DNA of 64,000 bases from Apis mellifera (taxonomy: Eukaryota; Arthropoda; Insecta; Hymenoptera; Apidae), in NCBI RefSeq assembly GCF_003254395.2, contig NC_037646.1:5348381-5412380 (forward strand). The letters run 5' to 3'. The stretch's first letter is position 1; every line of letters starts with the position of its first letter. The notes beneath the pieces are model-generated. The model was given only the letters and a program-made list of their open reading frames with translations, was not told where the DNA came from and made no database searches. The translations under genes and the position numbers were made by a program. Below are positions 1 to 13,800 of the stretch, piece after piece.

Positions 1-3000
1 TTGCGAAGAATCGATTCGCACTTATGAGAGAGATAAAAAAAAAGAAAGAAAGAAGTACTTACGCTTTTTCGAAGGATCATTATGGTAAAAAAAGGAAATC
101 AATATCAGGAAATCACGATAAATCTTTGATCGAATAGAAATAAAAATAATATTATTCGCGAATTCGAGATGCGCAATTTGTTGAGAATTCTTCGCTCGAT
201 AAATTGAAATAAACGTGGAAGCGGAAGCGTGGATCTTCTTCTTGTTGGAAGCAAGCGGAATAGCAAGTGTTGTGTTAGCATTTGATCTTCCGGATTCTGG
301 GACAAGAATTAAGATTCCGGAACGTGCACGAGGATGATCTTAAAGGATTTTTGGATTAGCGAAATGATTCTGTCTTAATTAGGATCTCGCTCGTGTAATC
401 TGCTATTTAATACCTAAGACTAATCAAACAGGAACGTTCTCGTCGCTGAGAATAAATTTCTATTTCCTATCTTCCCTTCCCGAATATCAATTATTTCGAT
501 CGAGAATTCAAGGATTTAAATTAGAATTATTTAGAATTCGAATTTTTCGATTTCATCTCGACGAAAACATTAACAATCCCGTTGAAAATTTATACAACTC
601 GGTTGAAAATAAATTAAAAGGATTGAACTGGAACGCAAAATATTTTCGATATTCGAATGGGCGAGTTGATAAACTCGTCTTCCCCCGCGTCGTAACTGCA
701 TAACTCGGCCGCGTTCCATCATTCAATAAACCGCTAGCTATAAATACAAACCGACGTTTCGCAGTATCGCGAAAAAACCTCGAAATTCTCTGTTATTCTC
801 GTCAAAGTCCAAAGATCAATCGCAAAAAATGATAATCCCGCAAGAAGAGTTATCGAGATCCGGGCAAGTTCGAAATTCGGCTCCGCTTTTTTCCCCTGCC
901 TCTCATTTTTTTCGAAAATTTTCCACGCGCGGACACGCGTGTGCAATATCCATTCCGCACGCTCGTGAAACATTAAATGCGCCGTGAAAGCCCGCCGGAT
1001 TATATTTGCATGTATTATCCCGCCCGGTGAGGAGGAGCCAGCCACACGGAGCACTTCCTGTCGCGGCCATCGCGTCTCTTGACCCGTGACACATCAAAGG
1101 CGCAAGAAAAACCGACGAATTTCGAAAAATTTCCACTCTCTCGATGATCGTTTGCTTTTTATCTTCTCTTGAACGAGAGGGAAAACTTTTTTTCTTTTCT
1201 AAGTTTCAGTGGAAGATACTTGGAAGAATTGATATTGTGGATGATGAGAATGATTCGAAGAGATTAATTTTTAGGTAGGTTTTATTACATGGGAATTAAA
1301 TAATATTTTGGAGTCCAGGGGATCTTGGGTGTTTGGGTTGTACAAAATTTCCTTTATTTAAACAATTAATGGATATTAAACGCTTAAATAAATGTTTGAG
1401 CAGGTATACTTAATTAATTTGATTTATAGGTATATTGAATTATTGTACTGAATGTCGGTGACGTATTAATGTCAGCAAATTAATAGTATTCTAGTAAAAT
1501 TAATAATTTATCAATTTTAAATCGTTTTATTAAAAATTTATGGACAACGTATGTAAACTTGTATAAAATGTATTCGATAGCTGGACGAATTCTAATCTTT
1601 TCGTTAGTTTGAAAAAGTTTCTTTTTTAATTTTGTAAAATTTTTAAATGAATATTTTTAAGTATTTTGCTAATCTTAAAAAATTTTCCAATTATTCTTCA
1701 ATAATAATATTTATATGATTATCCTTATTTGCAATGCGGATGAAATTGATTAAAAATTCGTAAAGTCAACATTTTTTTAAAATTTTTTTTCTTAATTTTC
1801 GATACAAATTATGCGTAGAAGATAATTCTTTTAAGCGGAAAACGGTTGGAACGACACCTCCTGGCGTCGATATAATCAATCAATATTCGTGAAAATCGAT
1901 CGAGCCCTTTCGGTTAAAATCTGCTTAATAATGGAATTAAAGAGAATGGATTATCTCGTCAATGTCTTGCCCCGGTTTAATTTATAGCTTTTCACGCGGT
2001 TCGTATGGGTAATTAATATTCCACAAGGATAGCCATTCGAATTCTTTTATTATCATATCCGAAAGATTGATAAAATTAGAATAGTGGATTATTTATTTAT
2101 ATGATTTCTTTTTTCTTTTTTTTTTTTAATTCAAGAAAATCGATCAATGAAATTAGAAAATTTGACAAAACAAATATTCGATATTTTTCCAAGAGAAACA
2201 AGTCTAGTCTTTATCTAGTTTTATTAAATTCGGCTTTAAAAAAGTTAAAGGTTGGAGAGGATATCGAGAAAGTGATCATGAATATTCCACTTGTATTAAA
2301 GAGAATGAAAGGTTATGCAAACACAAAGGCACTTTTTCCACGAGATATAAGCACCTTTTTGAAATCCTTTAAATTTTTATTTTATGAAGATATCCCCTCG
2401 AGGCTCTCGTTCCCCCGTGAAGACACTTTGCGGTAACAAAATTCAAAATACTCGAAGAATTTTTTAATATCCTTGGAGAGGTGGTTAAAGTCGATGCTTG
2501 TGTTTATTAGCATTTCATCAATTCTACTCGTTAAACGTGTTTATTGTTAATGCAACGAAAAAGGATTAAAACTAATGCAAAATACATTGATCATTTATGA
2601 ATTGAAATATACAAGCTTTGCAATTTTAAAAACTTGATTGATTATTAAAAAACAATTGATGCAAATCGATAAAATTTCAAATATAAAAGTTTAATATTCT
2701 TTAAAAAAAAAAAAAAAACCAAAATGAAAAATATTAAAATTTCAGAAACGTTTTCTAATTTCTAATTTATCCTTATATAACTTCCACTCGCATTAAACAA
2801 TTTTCCATGTCGAAAATAATATTATATTTTACCCTATCGAATGAAAAGGAAAGAAAAAAAATCGGGAGACACGCAAGGGAGGAGATCCGACAGGGAAAAT
2901 TATCGGAAATATTCGAAGCATCTCGAAGGATTCCCGCGAAAAATGGAATCGGTTACGTACAAAAGGATCCGTCCATTAAGAGTGTGAACAAACAGAATTC

Positions 3001-6000
3001 CGATATGATCGATCCGCCGTTCCGCGCGGAATAAAATTTGGAAAATTCGAAATTTTTCCAAAGGGATGGCCGCCGCCGCCGTCACGGCCTGGCGCTGCAT
3101 AATGGGCCGGGGGGGTGATTTAGCTGCGGGTATAAATAAACGCGGGCGCAGGTTTTAAAGGAGCCGTTGCCCGAGGCCCCGTCATGCTTTATGCCGCAAC
3201 TTTCCATTCTAAAAAGTTTATATACGCCGTTAATCCAGGCCGCAACGATCAAACCGCGATTTTACGATTTCAACCCCGCGTTTTGATCGCACCCCCTCCG
3301 TATCGATCCCCCGACCTGTTTCTTTTTGCAACAAATCTCTTGGAAGAACGGGTTTTTATTTAATTTTATTTCAGTATTAAGCGACAGAAGGTGGTGCAAT
3401 GAATTTTCAGATAAAAAATTAGATGAAAGAAATGAAATATGTATGCTACGTGTAATATTAATATTTTTAACAAGTTGGCTTGGCAATTAATTTTTTCTTT
3501 CTTCGTTTTCGAGATTACCAACAGGTTAACAGGTTAATCGAGATGATGAATTTGTTTAAAAGGAAGCATTTTTTTTTATTTAATGAAATAGATGATTGTT
3601 GTTGGGATTTATAAAATATTTATTTATTTATTCTCACTCGCGAATGAGAAATTATTCAAATCGAAAGTTCGTCGTCTCTTCCTTCTTGAAATCTATTTTG
3701 AAAGAATTAAATAAGGGATCGATATGTACACCAAGTTATAAATATGCAAAGTTTGGCTAAAAAAAATTAATTCAAGCTTGGTTTCATATATGGTTCCTGT
3801 GAATATCGTCCTTTAGATTCGTTTCTCTCGTTTCAGCAATATCGAATGCTAATTTTCCTACAGATTTCCGATACTATGTTTGTTAATTTATTTATTTATT
3901 TATCTCTTGAAACGATAATAACCCCGAATCTTTCATCCTCGATTCGAGAAAATTAATCCCTTTCCTACGAACAATCGTTCGATCACTCACAAACTATTTC
4001 TTCCACGAGTCAAACTTAATTAAACTTTGAAATCTATTTTTTCACCCCTCTTCAAAAAATAACTCTGCCTATATTAATACAAGATCATGAAATTCCTCCT
4101 TTTCGCAATTTTTTCTCCAACAACGTTTAAGAATCGTTTACAAATTTAACACATACATTTTCTCCTCGAACGTGGATATATTACAAACATATCCGATCCT
4201 CGGACAGTTTACACCACTCTCCCTCCCTCTCCCTTTCTCTCTCTACACGTTATCCAAATCCTCGAATATCTCCTCGAGCGTAGAGAAGCAAAATCACCAA
4301 AATCCAGACAACACACCGACGTGCAATGTAACGTGCAATTCCATCCGTGGTCAAACATTGGTCCTAACCTAAAATGGAAACAATACACACCGCGGTATAA
4401 AATCGGTAAAATCGGCCGAAATCCACTCGCGGAAAATAAACGGAACGGAGCCCAGGAAATTCGAGTCACGTACCTGTTAAATCCCCGAAAGCAAGATTTT
4501 AATTAATCTTAGGCGCTACGAGACCCCCTCCCCTCCCCTATACTAACCGTTTTCCACGCTTCACGCAGACAGTTGTACCTCAAACAGGGAGGGGAGGGGA
4601 GGGAGAAGGAGGAGGGAATCACAATGGGGAAATGGAATTCAAGAGATGAAGTGTTGATTGCGCACAAACTGCATTTCAATTAACAGAGATCGCTTTGTCT
4701 GTTCCAGGAGGAGGGGAACGCCGGTTTCCTGTGCGATCTTCAACGACACCGCTTGTTCAATTTGTCGCCGTATTATTCGCCACGAATTTTCTTCTCGATC
4801 GGTGGAAAAATCGTTATATCTTTGCATTACAGGATGATTATCCTGTAAGTATGTTATTGTAAGTATCTGGTGATCTGATTTGAAATTGATACAAAGATTG
4901 TTGTAGATATTTGGGATCGAATATCGCTGATTTGGAAGGCAAGGAAGAAACGGTACTCGTGATTGAATCCTTGATTTATTCAGCTACGTGATTGAATACC
5001 GTGAAGGGAGGATAAAAAAAAAAAAATTATCGCTTTTGTTTCGACAAGTTAAATAATCCTGGAATTTTTTTCATCGTTTTTGAAAAAAGTTAGGTTTTGA
5101 CATAGTCAGTTTTCTCGTAGAGAGCGAGAAAAAAAAAAAAGAAAAAATATTTGCCCACGGAGAGTTTGTTGTTGATCCTTTCTTTCTTTCTTTCAGATAC
5201 GTGTGTTTGATATATAAATAGAAAAAAATAGCGAGTAAGTATTTCGTGATAAAAATACCGAGTATTAATTTAGATTATATTATCATTGAAAATAAAAAAT
5301 CATTTATTTGCTTTCTTCGAACAAAAATAGATTGAATTTAATTATCCTATACAACAGTCGAGCTCCGCCATCATCGTTTTCCAAATCAATAGCCTTAAAG
5401 TACTTCGATTTACCCACGAACGAAACGTGCAATTTATTAGTTCAATATTTTCAGTGGACTACAAGTGTGCTTCGCGTATCTATTACGTATCGTATGAAAT
5501 GTAATACAATTTTCACCAGTTCCATTCCAATTTTTTGAAACTTTTTGCCGTTTATTAATTTGTTCGTTTATCAACCCACTCGTATTTTTTTCAATTGTTC
5601 CGTCGAATCTCGATTCACTCGTTTAGATTTTCTGAATCGAGTACATCATATTAGGCGCGAATATTATTCGCGGAAATTTCTTCTCTCTTCTTCCCTTTTT
5701 TGCAATCATAATCTTTAATTAATATCCCTATACGATGTTACTACGGTGTTCTTTGAAGTTTATACAGTTTTTGCTCGTTATTAAGCCCTTCCATGGTTGT
5801 TAAACGCGGCCTGTAATCCATTACAGCAAATATAAGTAATTACGTACAATCTTAACTATTCATCTCGTTCAACGGTTCGCCATGGTGTTCCGTCACGACG
5901 ACGATATTATGGATGGTCACGTGTCAACGGGAAAGTTAACGGAGCGGAATTAAAACGAAACGAAACTCCTCTCGTATTTGGAAAAAGCCGGTCATAAATG

Positions 6001-7251
6001 TGCCAAAAGAACAATTAAACGCTGTATTATTCTAATGGATCTGGATGAGAATGGGCCGGAGGAAAAAGAGGAGGAACGAAGTGGGGTGCTCTGAAAAGTC
6101 TGAAAGAATGGACGAAAAGGATGATGGCAGGGAATAGTAAATTTAATATAGGAAGAAGTAACACCGCTTTAAGATAATCTAATGAAACGGATCGACGATT
6201 TTTTTTTAATTTTCTTAACAAGAATACGTAATGTGATAATAATAATACAAATTTGGATTTAAATTATTCGAGAAATGTAAAATGCCTGTGAAAATTTATA
6301 ATAAAGGAAGAGAGAGAGAAAAAAATCAAGCCATCGTTCTTCACGAAATAAGAAACCGTATCTCTTCGTTCGTACACAAACTGCTCCGTTATCCAGCATC
6401 TCTATCACATCGAATGACATGTCAACGAAACGACCGACACTCCACGTTTCACGTTTCCGCGGTCAATTTTTCGTCGAGCCGAGGAGAGATAAAAAACTTT
6501 CGATGAATCGTCGATCTCATCCTTACTCGAAGAAACAGAAAACAGAGAGAAAGAAAGAGTGATTAATTTTTAAATTTTATCATTTGATAGAACGATAATG
6601 ATTGTAATTCGATTGCAATTCAAATAGATAGTATTTGAAAAAAAAAACTACTAATAACCGAAATATATGGACGCGTTGCACGGTAAAAATTTTAATTTTT
6701 ATTAAAAAAATATGCGAAATTAAAAAACTATTACTTTTCGTACTCGATTAAATCCATCGTTCGATTAATATTTGGTTACAGATACGGCTTATTTCACGTA
6801 TCATGCGCGAAACTTGTCTCATAGCGTCGTTTCTCGACTCCAAAGTAGCCGGCTGATTTATGCGCGACCGACTTTTGTCCGTCCACCGAGTTTGCCAGTA
6901 GTATAGGTCGCGCTCCGGCCGGCCCTTCTCGCAACTTGGCCATGTAATAAAGAGTGTCGTCGTTTGGACGGTGGTATAAGGCCGACGATAAAACCAGCCA
7001 CGCTGACTGTGTAAACATAATTCAAGGCAGGGACGGGTCTTAAACCGCGGCTGAAGCACCTCCGCGATAAAAGTGTCACCCATTCGCGACCCTGACGTCT
7101 CTGGAAATGGGAAAAAATGTTTTTCCTTTGTGACGATGATGGGGTTGTTGCGAGAACATTGGTAATTAGGGAATTGGAATGATGGAGATGATGGAGACTG
7201 GAGGTAGGTATAATTTCCTTTTACTTACTTTGTCCAGGAAGGAATTTTGTA
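1..7251. other. no gene recognised
   Basis: AT-rich non-coding DNA with several CpG-richer islands (about 0.85-1.1, 3.0-3.3, 4.2-4.85 and 6.8-7.08 kb). Short open frames occur on both strands in those islands, with no recognisable domain. The block at 4.71-4.85 kb has splice-like borders but is open in four frames at once, so it gives no evidence for one coding frame. Purine-rich runs (GGGAGGGGAGGGG near 4.59 kb) are simple sequence. Confidence 0.6.
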
Positions 7252-7836
7252 ATTGTCTTTGGTGTGGAATTAAGAAGTAAAGATTTTAGAAATTTATCAT
7301 CTTATCTGATTGTGTTGAGGTGTGAGTAGTTTTTGTATTTTATATTTAGCTTATTACATTTCCAAAGAGATATTGCAAATTATTGTTGAAGGATAATTGT
7401 CTTTGGTATGGAATTAAGAAGTAAAGATTTTAGAAATTTATCATCTTATCTGATTGTGTTGAGGTGTGAATAGTTTTTGTATTTTATATTTAGCTTACAT
7501 TTCTAAAGAGTTAGATTGCAAATTATTGTTGAAGGATAATTGTCTTTGGTGTGGAATTAAAAAGTAAAGATTTTAGAAATTTGTCGTCTTATCTGATTGT
7601 GTTGAGGTGTGAGTAGTTTTTGTATTTTATATTTAGCTTATTACATTTCCAAAGAGTTAGATATTGCAAATTATTGTTGAAGGATAATTGTCTTTGGTGT
7701 GGAATTAAGAAGTAAAGATTTTAGAAATTTATCATCTTATCTGATTGTGTTGAAATGTGAGTAGTTTATGTATTTTATATTTAGTTTATTACATTTCCAA
7801 AGAGTTAGATATTGCAAATTATTGTTGAAGGATAAT
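7252..7836. repeat. four-copy minisatellite, ~145-bp unit
   Basis: A unit beginning ATTGTCTTTGGTGTGGAATT and ending at TTGTTGAAGGATA is repeated four times. The markers start at about 7255, 7399, 7542 and 7690, giving spacings of 144, 143 and 148 bp. Copies differ by a few substitutions and short indels, for example presence or absence of TTAG before ATATTGCAAA. No open frame runs through the array. It looks like a recent local tandem expansion. Confidence 0.95.
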
Positions 7837-10800
7837 TTTAAACGACTTAATTGACGTTTGTATCTTTGCATTTCGATATTCTAAAAGATGGTAGAATTTT
7901 TTTAGTTAAGTTTAATTTGCAATACTTTGTTAGGATTAATTTAATATTGTAGAAGGAATTAGATTGACGGGAAATAAATAAATTTATTTTCAGTTCAATT
8001 TACATGATTGATAAAAAATTTCTAAATCTTCGTTTGGAACATCACATCAGAGATATAATGTTTCCCCGAATCTTTTTAACTCCAACAGATCTTACGTATA
8101 AATATACGTTTTCTGGTTTCAAATAAAAGTTGGCCAATCTTGTATCTCGCGATTCTTAACTTTGTTCTCCATGTTTCCCATTCGAAACTACAGTTGAGAG
8201 TTTCACAAAATAAGAATCGTACGCTACGGATTTTTATTTTTTCAACAAATTTTTCCAGTCTAAATTTTAATTTGGTATAATCTTTTGGAAACTCGATCGA
8301 ATATTTTCGATTAATAAATATTAATTATAAATACATAATTAATATCAAAATCATTATTAATATGATTAAAATACAAGTATTTACATGTATATTTTTCATT
8401 ATTAATATCGATATTATTTATATTCAACATCAATATTAATATAATTGGCAATTTCCTTAATAAAATTCCTCTAATTGTATTAACAAGATCGCATTTAAAA
8501 ACGTAATAAAGCAAATAATTTTTTGATAATCAGGCACAGAAATGCAAATTTAAAATTTATCATTTTAAAAATGAAAATTATTTAAACAACAATTAGAAAC
8601 AATGTATCCGATAAGCTAGATTCTTCGATTAAATTGCTCATCCATTCAGGATCGCAATTGTTATTGATCGAATCAAAAAACGTTCGATTTCTTTCCCCAT
8701 CCATCGGTATATATACACCATCATCACGTTAATAGAGTGCAGTTTAAAGTTTCGAAAGTTTCAAATCTATTTTAGAATTCTCTTTGATGTCTATGCAAAT
8801 TGAAGTTTGTCCACAGTTCTGTTGGAACCGATTCTGCCCGCTTCTTCCTCTCCCCCGTTCTCAATACATAAATTCCAGGCAAATAAGTTTCGTTTAAATA
8901 ATAGGTGGCGATACATCACGAATGTTTCATATCGCGCGTGAATTCTGAACGAGCCGTTTGCACGAGGAGGAGGGGGAGAGAGGGAAGGGCAATTAAAACA
9001 AAGGGACAAATGAAATTTGCATCGTTTGCGAAGATAAAATTAATGAGGTTAATTAAAGCGACGTTGCACACCCGTTTCGCGGCATCCTATTCCTCGTAGT
9101 AAATAAATAAAATATAATATTCCTCGATTCCCCCGAATTTTCACCAATTTTATTGGTATAGCAACGAACTTTATAATTAACTTTGTTGTTCGTATTCAAT
9201 CACTCCTAATATATCCGCCATTCTTTTTTTCTAAAATACGTATATTTCTTAGATATTACTTCCTTAAATGTTCGGCGCAAATATCGTGCCGATTTCGAGT
9301 TTATTCTCCCATCCAACGCAAATATTTTCGCTCCCAACCGTTTTCAACAGATCCTTCCACTTGCCCCCTCCATCTTCCGCTCTTTCATTCGTCTTGGCAT
9401 CATCCATTCCTCTCGAGGAATAATCCTGTAGCCTCCGTAGTAACCTCGTTAGCAAACAGTCGACAGGAATTATTATTTCAGGCCCTGTGCTAACATCCCT
9501 TTCCATTTCTCCAGCTTCGTCGTGGACGAATTATTTCGGCCATCGGAGTCGCCCACCCCTCCTTAATTATTATGCGCCGAAAACTTAAACTTGCACTCTG
9601 TTTATTCGGAAAGAGATCTACAGATTTCCTCGTCGATGAGTAATTATTTCTTCGTTTACATTATTGACCAGGGATGGAGAAAGAAAATTGGACTCGATTT
9701 ATAAATAGCGCGAAAGAAATAAATATTTAGGATTCGAAAATAGGATATCTATATATCTGTGCTCGTTGAATTTAGATTTCGTGGTTGAAGCAAGTTTTAA
9801 TCGAGTTAGAGTTTCCTATATTAAATTTAACATTTTTCAAATTAAAGAATGAAGAGAATTTTAGACTTTATTTTCGAAATGAGTTGTAAAAGAATCCTTA
9901 GATCGACGAATTGAATCAAGTGAATAATAATAATAATTCTTTGAGTATATCCGCTCTTGATTTTTCCTCAAACTCTCACCGCTGCTGGCCAATTACCACT
10001 CGGTGGCAAATTCTCGGTGGCGTCAACCAACTAAGAAGTTGTAATTTTATGTATTTAGGCTACACACCACGGAACACTTTCGCGGAGTTGTTTAAGGCGG
10101 AATTAACCATTCCCAAATATTCATGCATATTCACGGAATTGGGAAGTTCGTTAACACGGCAGTTTAATCATGTCGGGTATTATGCCGCAAAATTTGATCT
10201 TGCAAATCCGCTTGGCATAACGAATGTACTTCGCCCCCCGAATGCGCGGGCCCTCGAAAGTATATACTTCGAATGGAAGGAAGCTTAGGGACGCCTCGGG
10301 ATCGTATTGCAAATTCTATGTTCTACGAGTGCCAACATTAGCATTCGTAGATTTTAACTACGAATGAAAATTGACACCTTTTTCCTTTTTTCTTTTTCAA
10401 TAGAAAAACTCTGTACACGAGGAGGAAGAAGAAGAGAAAAGAAAAACATGGTCTCGTTTCAAAAAAAAATAATTAGACGTGATAAATTATAAATAATATA
10501 AATTTACAATTTTCGTATTCTTTTCAATTCGAATCCATATTATAAAACGATTGATGAATAAAAAAGGAGCATACTCGAAAAATTGAATTTTATTTATCTC
10601 TTATTTTAAAGTCTCTCCTCGCTCGCCGATTCAAAAGGAATTCTCTTTATCGAAACCGATCTATTAATCCACCGGCTGAAACTTCCGATCGTATCCTCCT
10701 AGCCTTGGATAGTATTTACGTTATTTGTAATCTCCGCAATTTTCCTCGAGCGTCCAGGGGATCCCCGTTTCATCTTATCAAAGAAAGCAGGAGGATCGGG

Positions 10801-13800
10801 TCGAGGACGGGGCCAAGCAAGCGTGGAGGAAGCGAACGAACGAGAGAGAGAAAGAGAAAGGCAAAGCCTCATAAAGCCATCACACGTCAGACGGAGAGAT
10901 CGTTTTTCCGATAATCGTGGCAAGGATCCGCGCGAGCATTCATCGACTCTTATTCACAGGGATAATGCCCTGTCCTTTGGCGTCGTGTGAAACGCCTGGA
11001 CCACGTCATCGCTCGAAAAATTCCCCTCCCCCTTGGACGGTGATGGAATTCTTCGAATTGGTGAATACTGCAACCATCTTCTCTCACTTACTTTTATTAT
11101 TCTGTTGTAGATGGAGTTGTAATTCGAATTATAGGATTTGTAAAGGGTTGAAGAGGGTTAATTTAGGGTTAATACATCGACGGCACGATTCTTAACCATT
11201 AGGGCGGCGTTAGAAACGGAAATTGTGCCGTGTATCCTAACTATAATGCGCTAGGGGAACGGAAATAGGCTTGCCACGTGGTGGTCAGTGTCTCCGGATT
11301 TTGACTAAGCTTGAACGCTCGTGATTCGAGTCTTAAGCCTTCTGGAAGTAATGGGATGTGTCGCGTATTTGCTATGAAAATAATTAAAAATTATTTAATC
11401 TTGTGTAATTTTGATAATTAAGTTGTTGAACTACAATAATTCCATTTTATTATTCCATATTATTTAGGTGAGTTAATGGCCACGTGGTTGAAATTTTGTT
11501 GGAGAACTTGAAAAAATGTTGATGATTTGTTGTGAAATGAAAAGAGGAAAGAAAACGTTGAAGTCCATGTTAAGATAACATAATGGGACAAATTTCGATA
11601 AATTACTCGTCTGCAGTTTGCTTTGTATTAAAACAAATTCCTGCAAAATTAGAAATTAGAAATTAGAATGTTTAGCTATTAATTAATGGATCGAAGATAT
11701 ATTTTTATATTACATAATATTATCATAATCATTCAGAAATGGAATTAATTAATCACGACAATTGTACGACAATTCTGAAAATAATATTTAAAAGTTAATA
11801 TTTAAAGAAGGATAACGTTAACATGAAAGATATACATTTCGATTCAAGTGTATATGGTTTTATTACAAGAAGAAAAACAGTAGTGAACTACTGAAATCTT
11901 GAAAACTCGGGAAACTTTGAGAATCATTCCTCGTATTTTCTCCTTTAAATTAAGCAACTTTCATTCTCGCCGTTTTTTCGAAAGTTCAAGTGCAGCGGAA
12001 ATATTTAGACTTGCTTTATTTTAAGATAATGAAAAACCAACAGCATCCCTTTCCGCATTTCCTCCACAGCAAAGCTTTCGCGGTTTCGTCCAGATTTGCA
12101 TTGCATCCTTTTTTACATTCTCGAGGACCGAAAAAAATATCTGTTAATTTCTGTTTCATTAATTTAATTTTTTTCCTTTTTTCAGGTCCATCCATTTTTC
12201 TTATACAAAGAACAGAATCATCTAAACCAATATAATAAATTTGTCCTAATTTATGGATACTGTTGACGAGAAATGAAATATCATAGGAAAATTTTCAATT
12301 ATTTTTAGAATATTCTATACAGATACAAATTTTACATTTTAACGAATCATAGAAATTAAAGAAATGGAATAAAAATTTATTGAATATTCCAACATTATTC
12401 CGTGAATAATTTGAACATATCTTCTAAATATCGTACATTTTACCTTTTACTATAAGGATATTAAAATTCTGATCCCGCTTATTGTTAATTATTTTACTAT
12501 GAAAGATGAATATTCATATCCCGGGTAAAGAAGTGGGTTAAGTGCACAGAGGATAAAAGGATAATGAAAACATTCGTCGAAGATGTATTCGTGATCACAA
12601 TAATCACACGAGTGTTTAATTTCCACGTGTAATTCATTTGCATCGTATCCATTCGCAAAATAAACGGAATAAAATATCCTCTATACGATATCTCCTTGGA
12701 GAATTACTATTACCATCCGCGTATAATTCAACGCCTTTACGATCAAATTTCGCGGGTTAATACGTTTATCCACTCGTTGATAGTTTTACGACGCTTAATT
12801 ATTTTACGGCCAGATAAAACCGGGAGATATATTCGAATCGTGGCGCTCATCGTTCGGGCGTTAGACGTTAATGAACCAGGTGTTTCATCCATAGAAATGC
12901 GTTACAATGATGTCATTACCCATTCGCTTTCGGGATAATTGATTCCATTCACATCCAGGAGCGCGTCTTCATCGTAAATGTATGTTTGATCGTTGCGGAA
13001 AAGCAATGTATGCGTTTCGTTTTCTCGTCACGGGAATAAAACGCATCGAAATTGTATAATAAACGTTGGTGACGTTGCGATGAATCGTCTCGTCGAACGT
13101 TTACAATGAAATAAAATATAATTTCCGTGACCATGACTCGATAATTAATGATTTTTAATAAAAAGGAATATAAATTCCTCGATGGATGATCTTTTAAACG
13201 CAAGGTGTATCGTAGATTGGAATATATTTCTGTTCTAAACTTTTCAAAGTGGAATTAAAATTAAAGTTCCCTTTTATATCTTTACTTGTCGAATTTTATT
13301 TTATTATTTACGAGTTTTCTTTCGAGTCAGAATATTAATTTTAAGAAAGCAAAGCATATATATTGTGTATACAAAATTGCGAAGAATGTTGTATTTATTA
13401 TATTTTTAAATAAGAGAAGGGTGAAAAATCTCTTTGAATAAATATTCTATGGTAAAACAAATTTGTATTCTGACACGCAAGAACATAAACGTGCAATAAT
13501 GGCGCAAGAATATGAGCATCAAATACCAATTAATGTTTTTTCTCTCCAATTTGAATTCGATTCAATTTGAATATTTTATGCTTACAAATTAAAGTATCTT
13601 CTAAGGAAATAGATCAATCTTTTCTCTCACGTCTTCTAATATAAAATTTCAGGTTCACGTAGATTTTCAAACGGGATAACAACAGAGATTGATAATTAAA
13701 TTTTAATTTCTAGAAAAAGTTTCCAATTCACTTCGAATATTATTCATTTCACATATCGTTTATCATCATTTTATCGTTGATATTTTAGAAATCTACACCT

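Noticed and set aside
1216..1275. Small open segment between TTTCTAAGTTTCAG and TTTTTAG|GTAGGT
   Set aside because: About 60 bp of AT-rich sequence, no homology. Splice-like borders of this quality are frequent in the window.
9911..10288. 125-codon plus-strand frame
   Set aside because: It begins in an AAT repeat (Asn run) and has no recognisable family motif. A conserved non-coding segment is just as likely.
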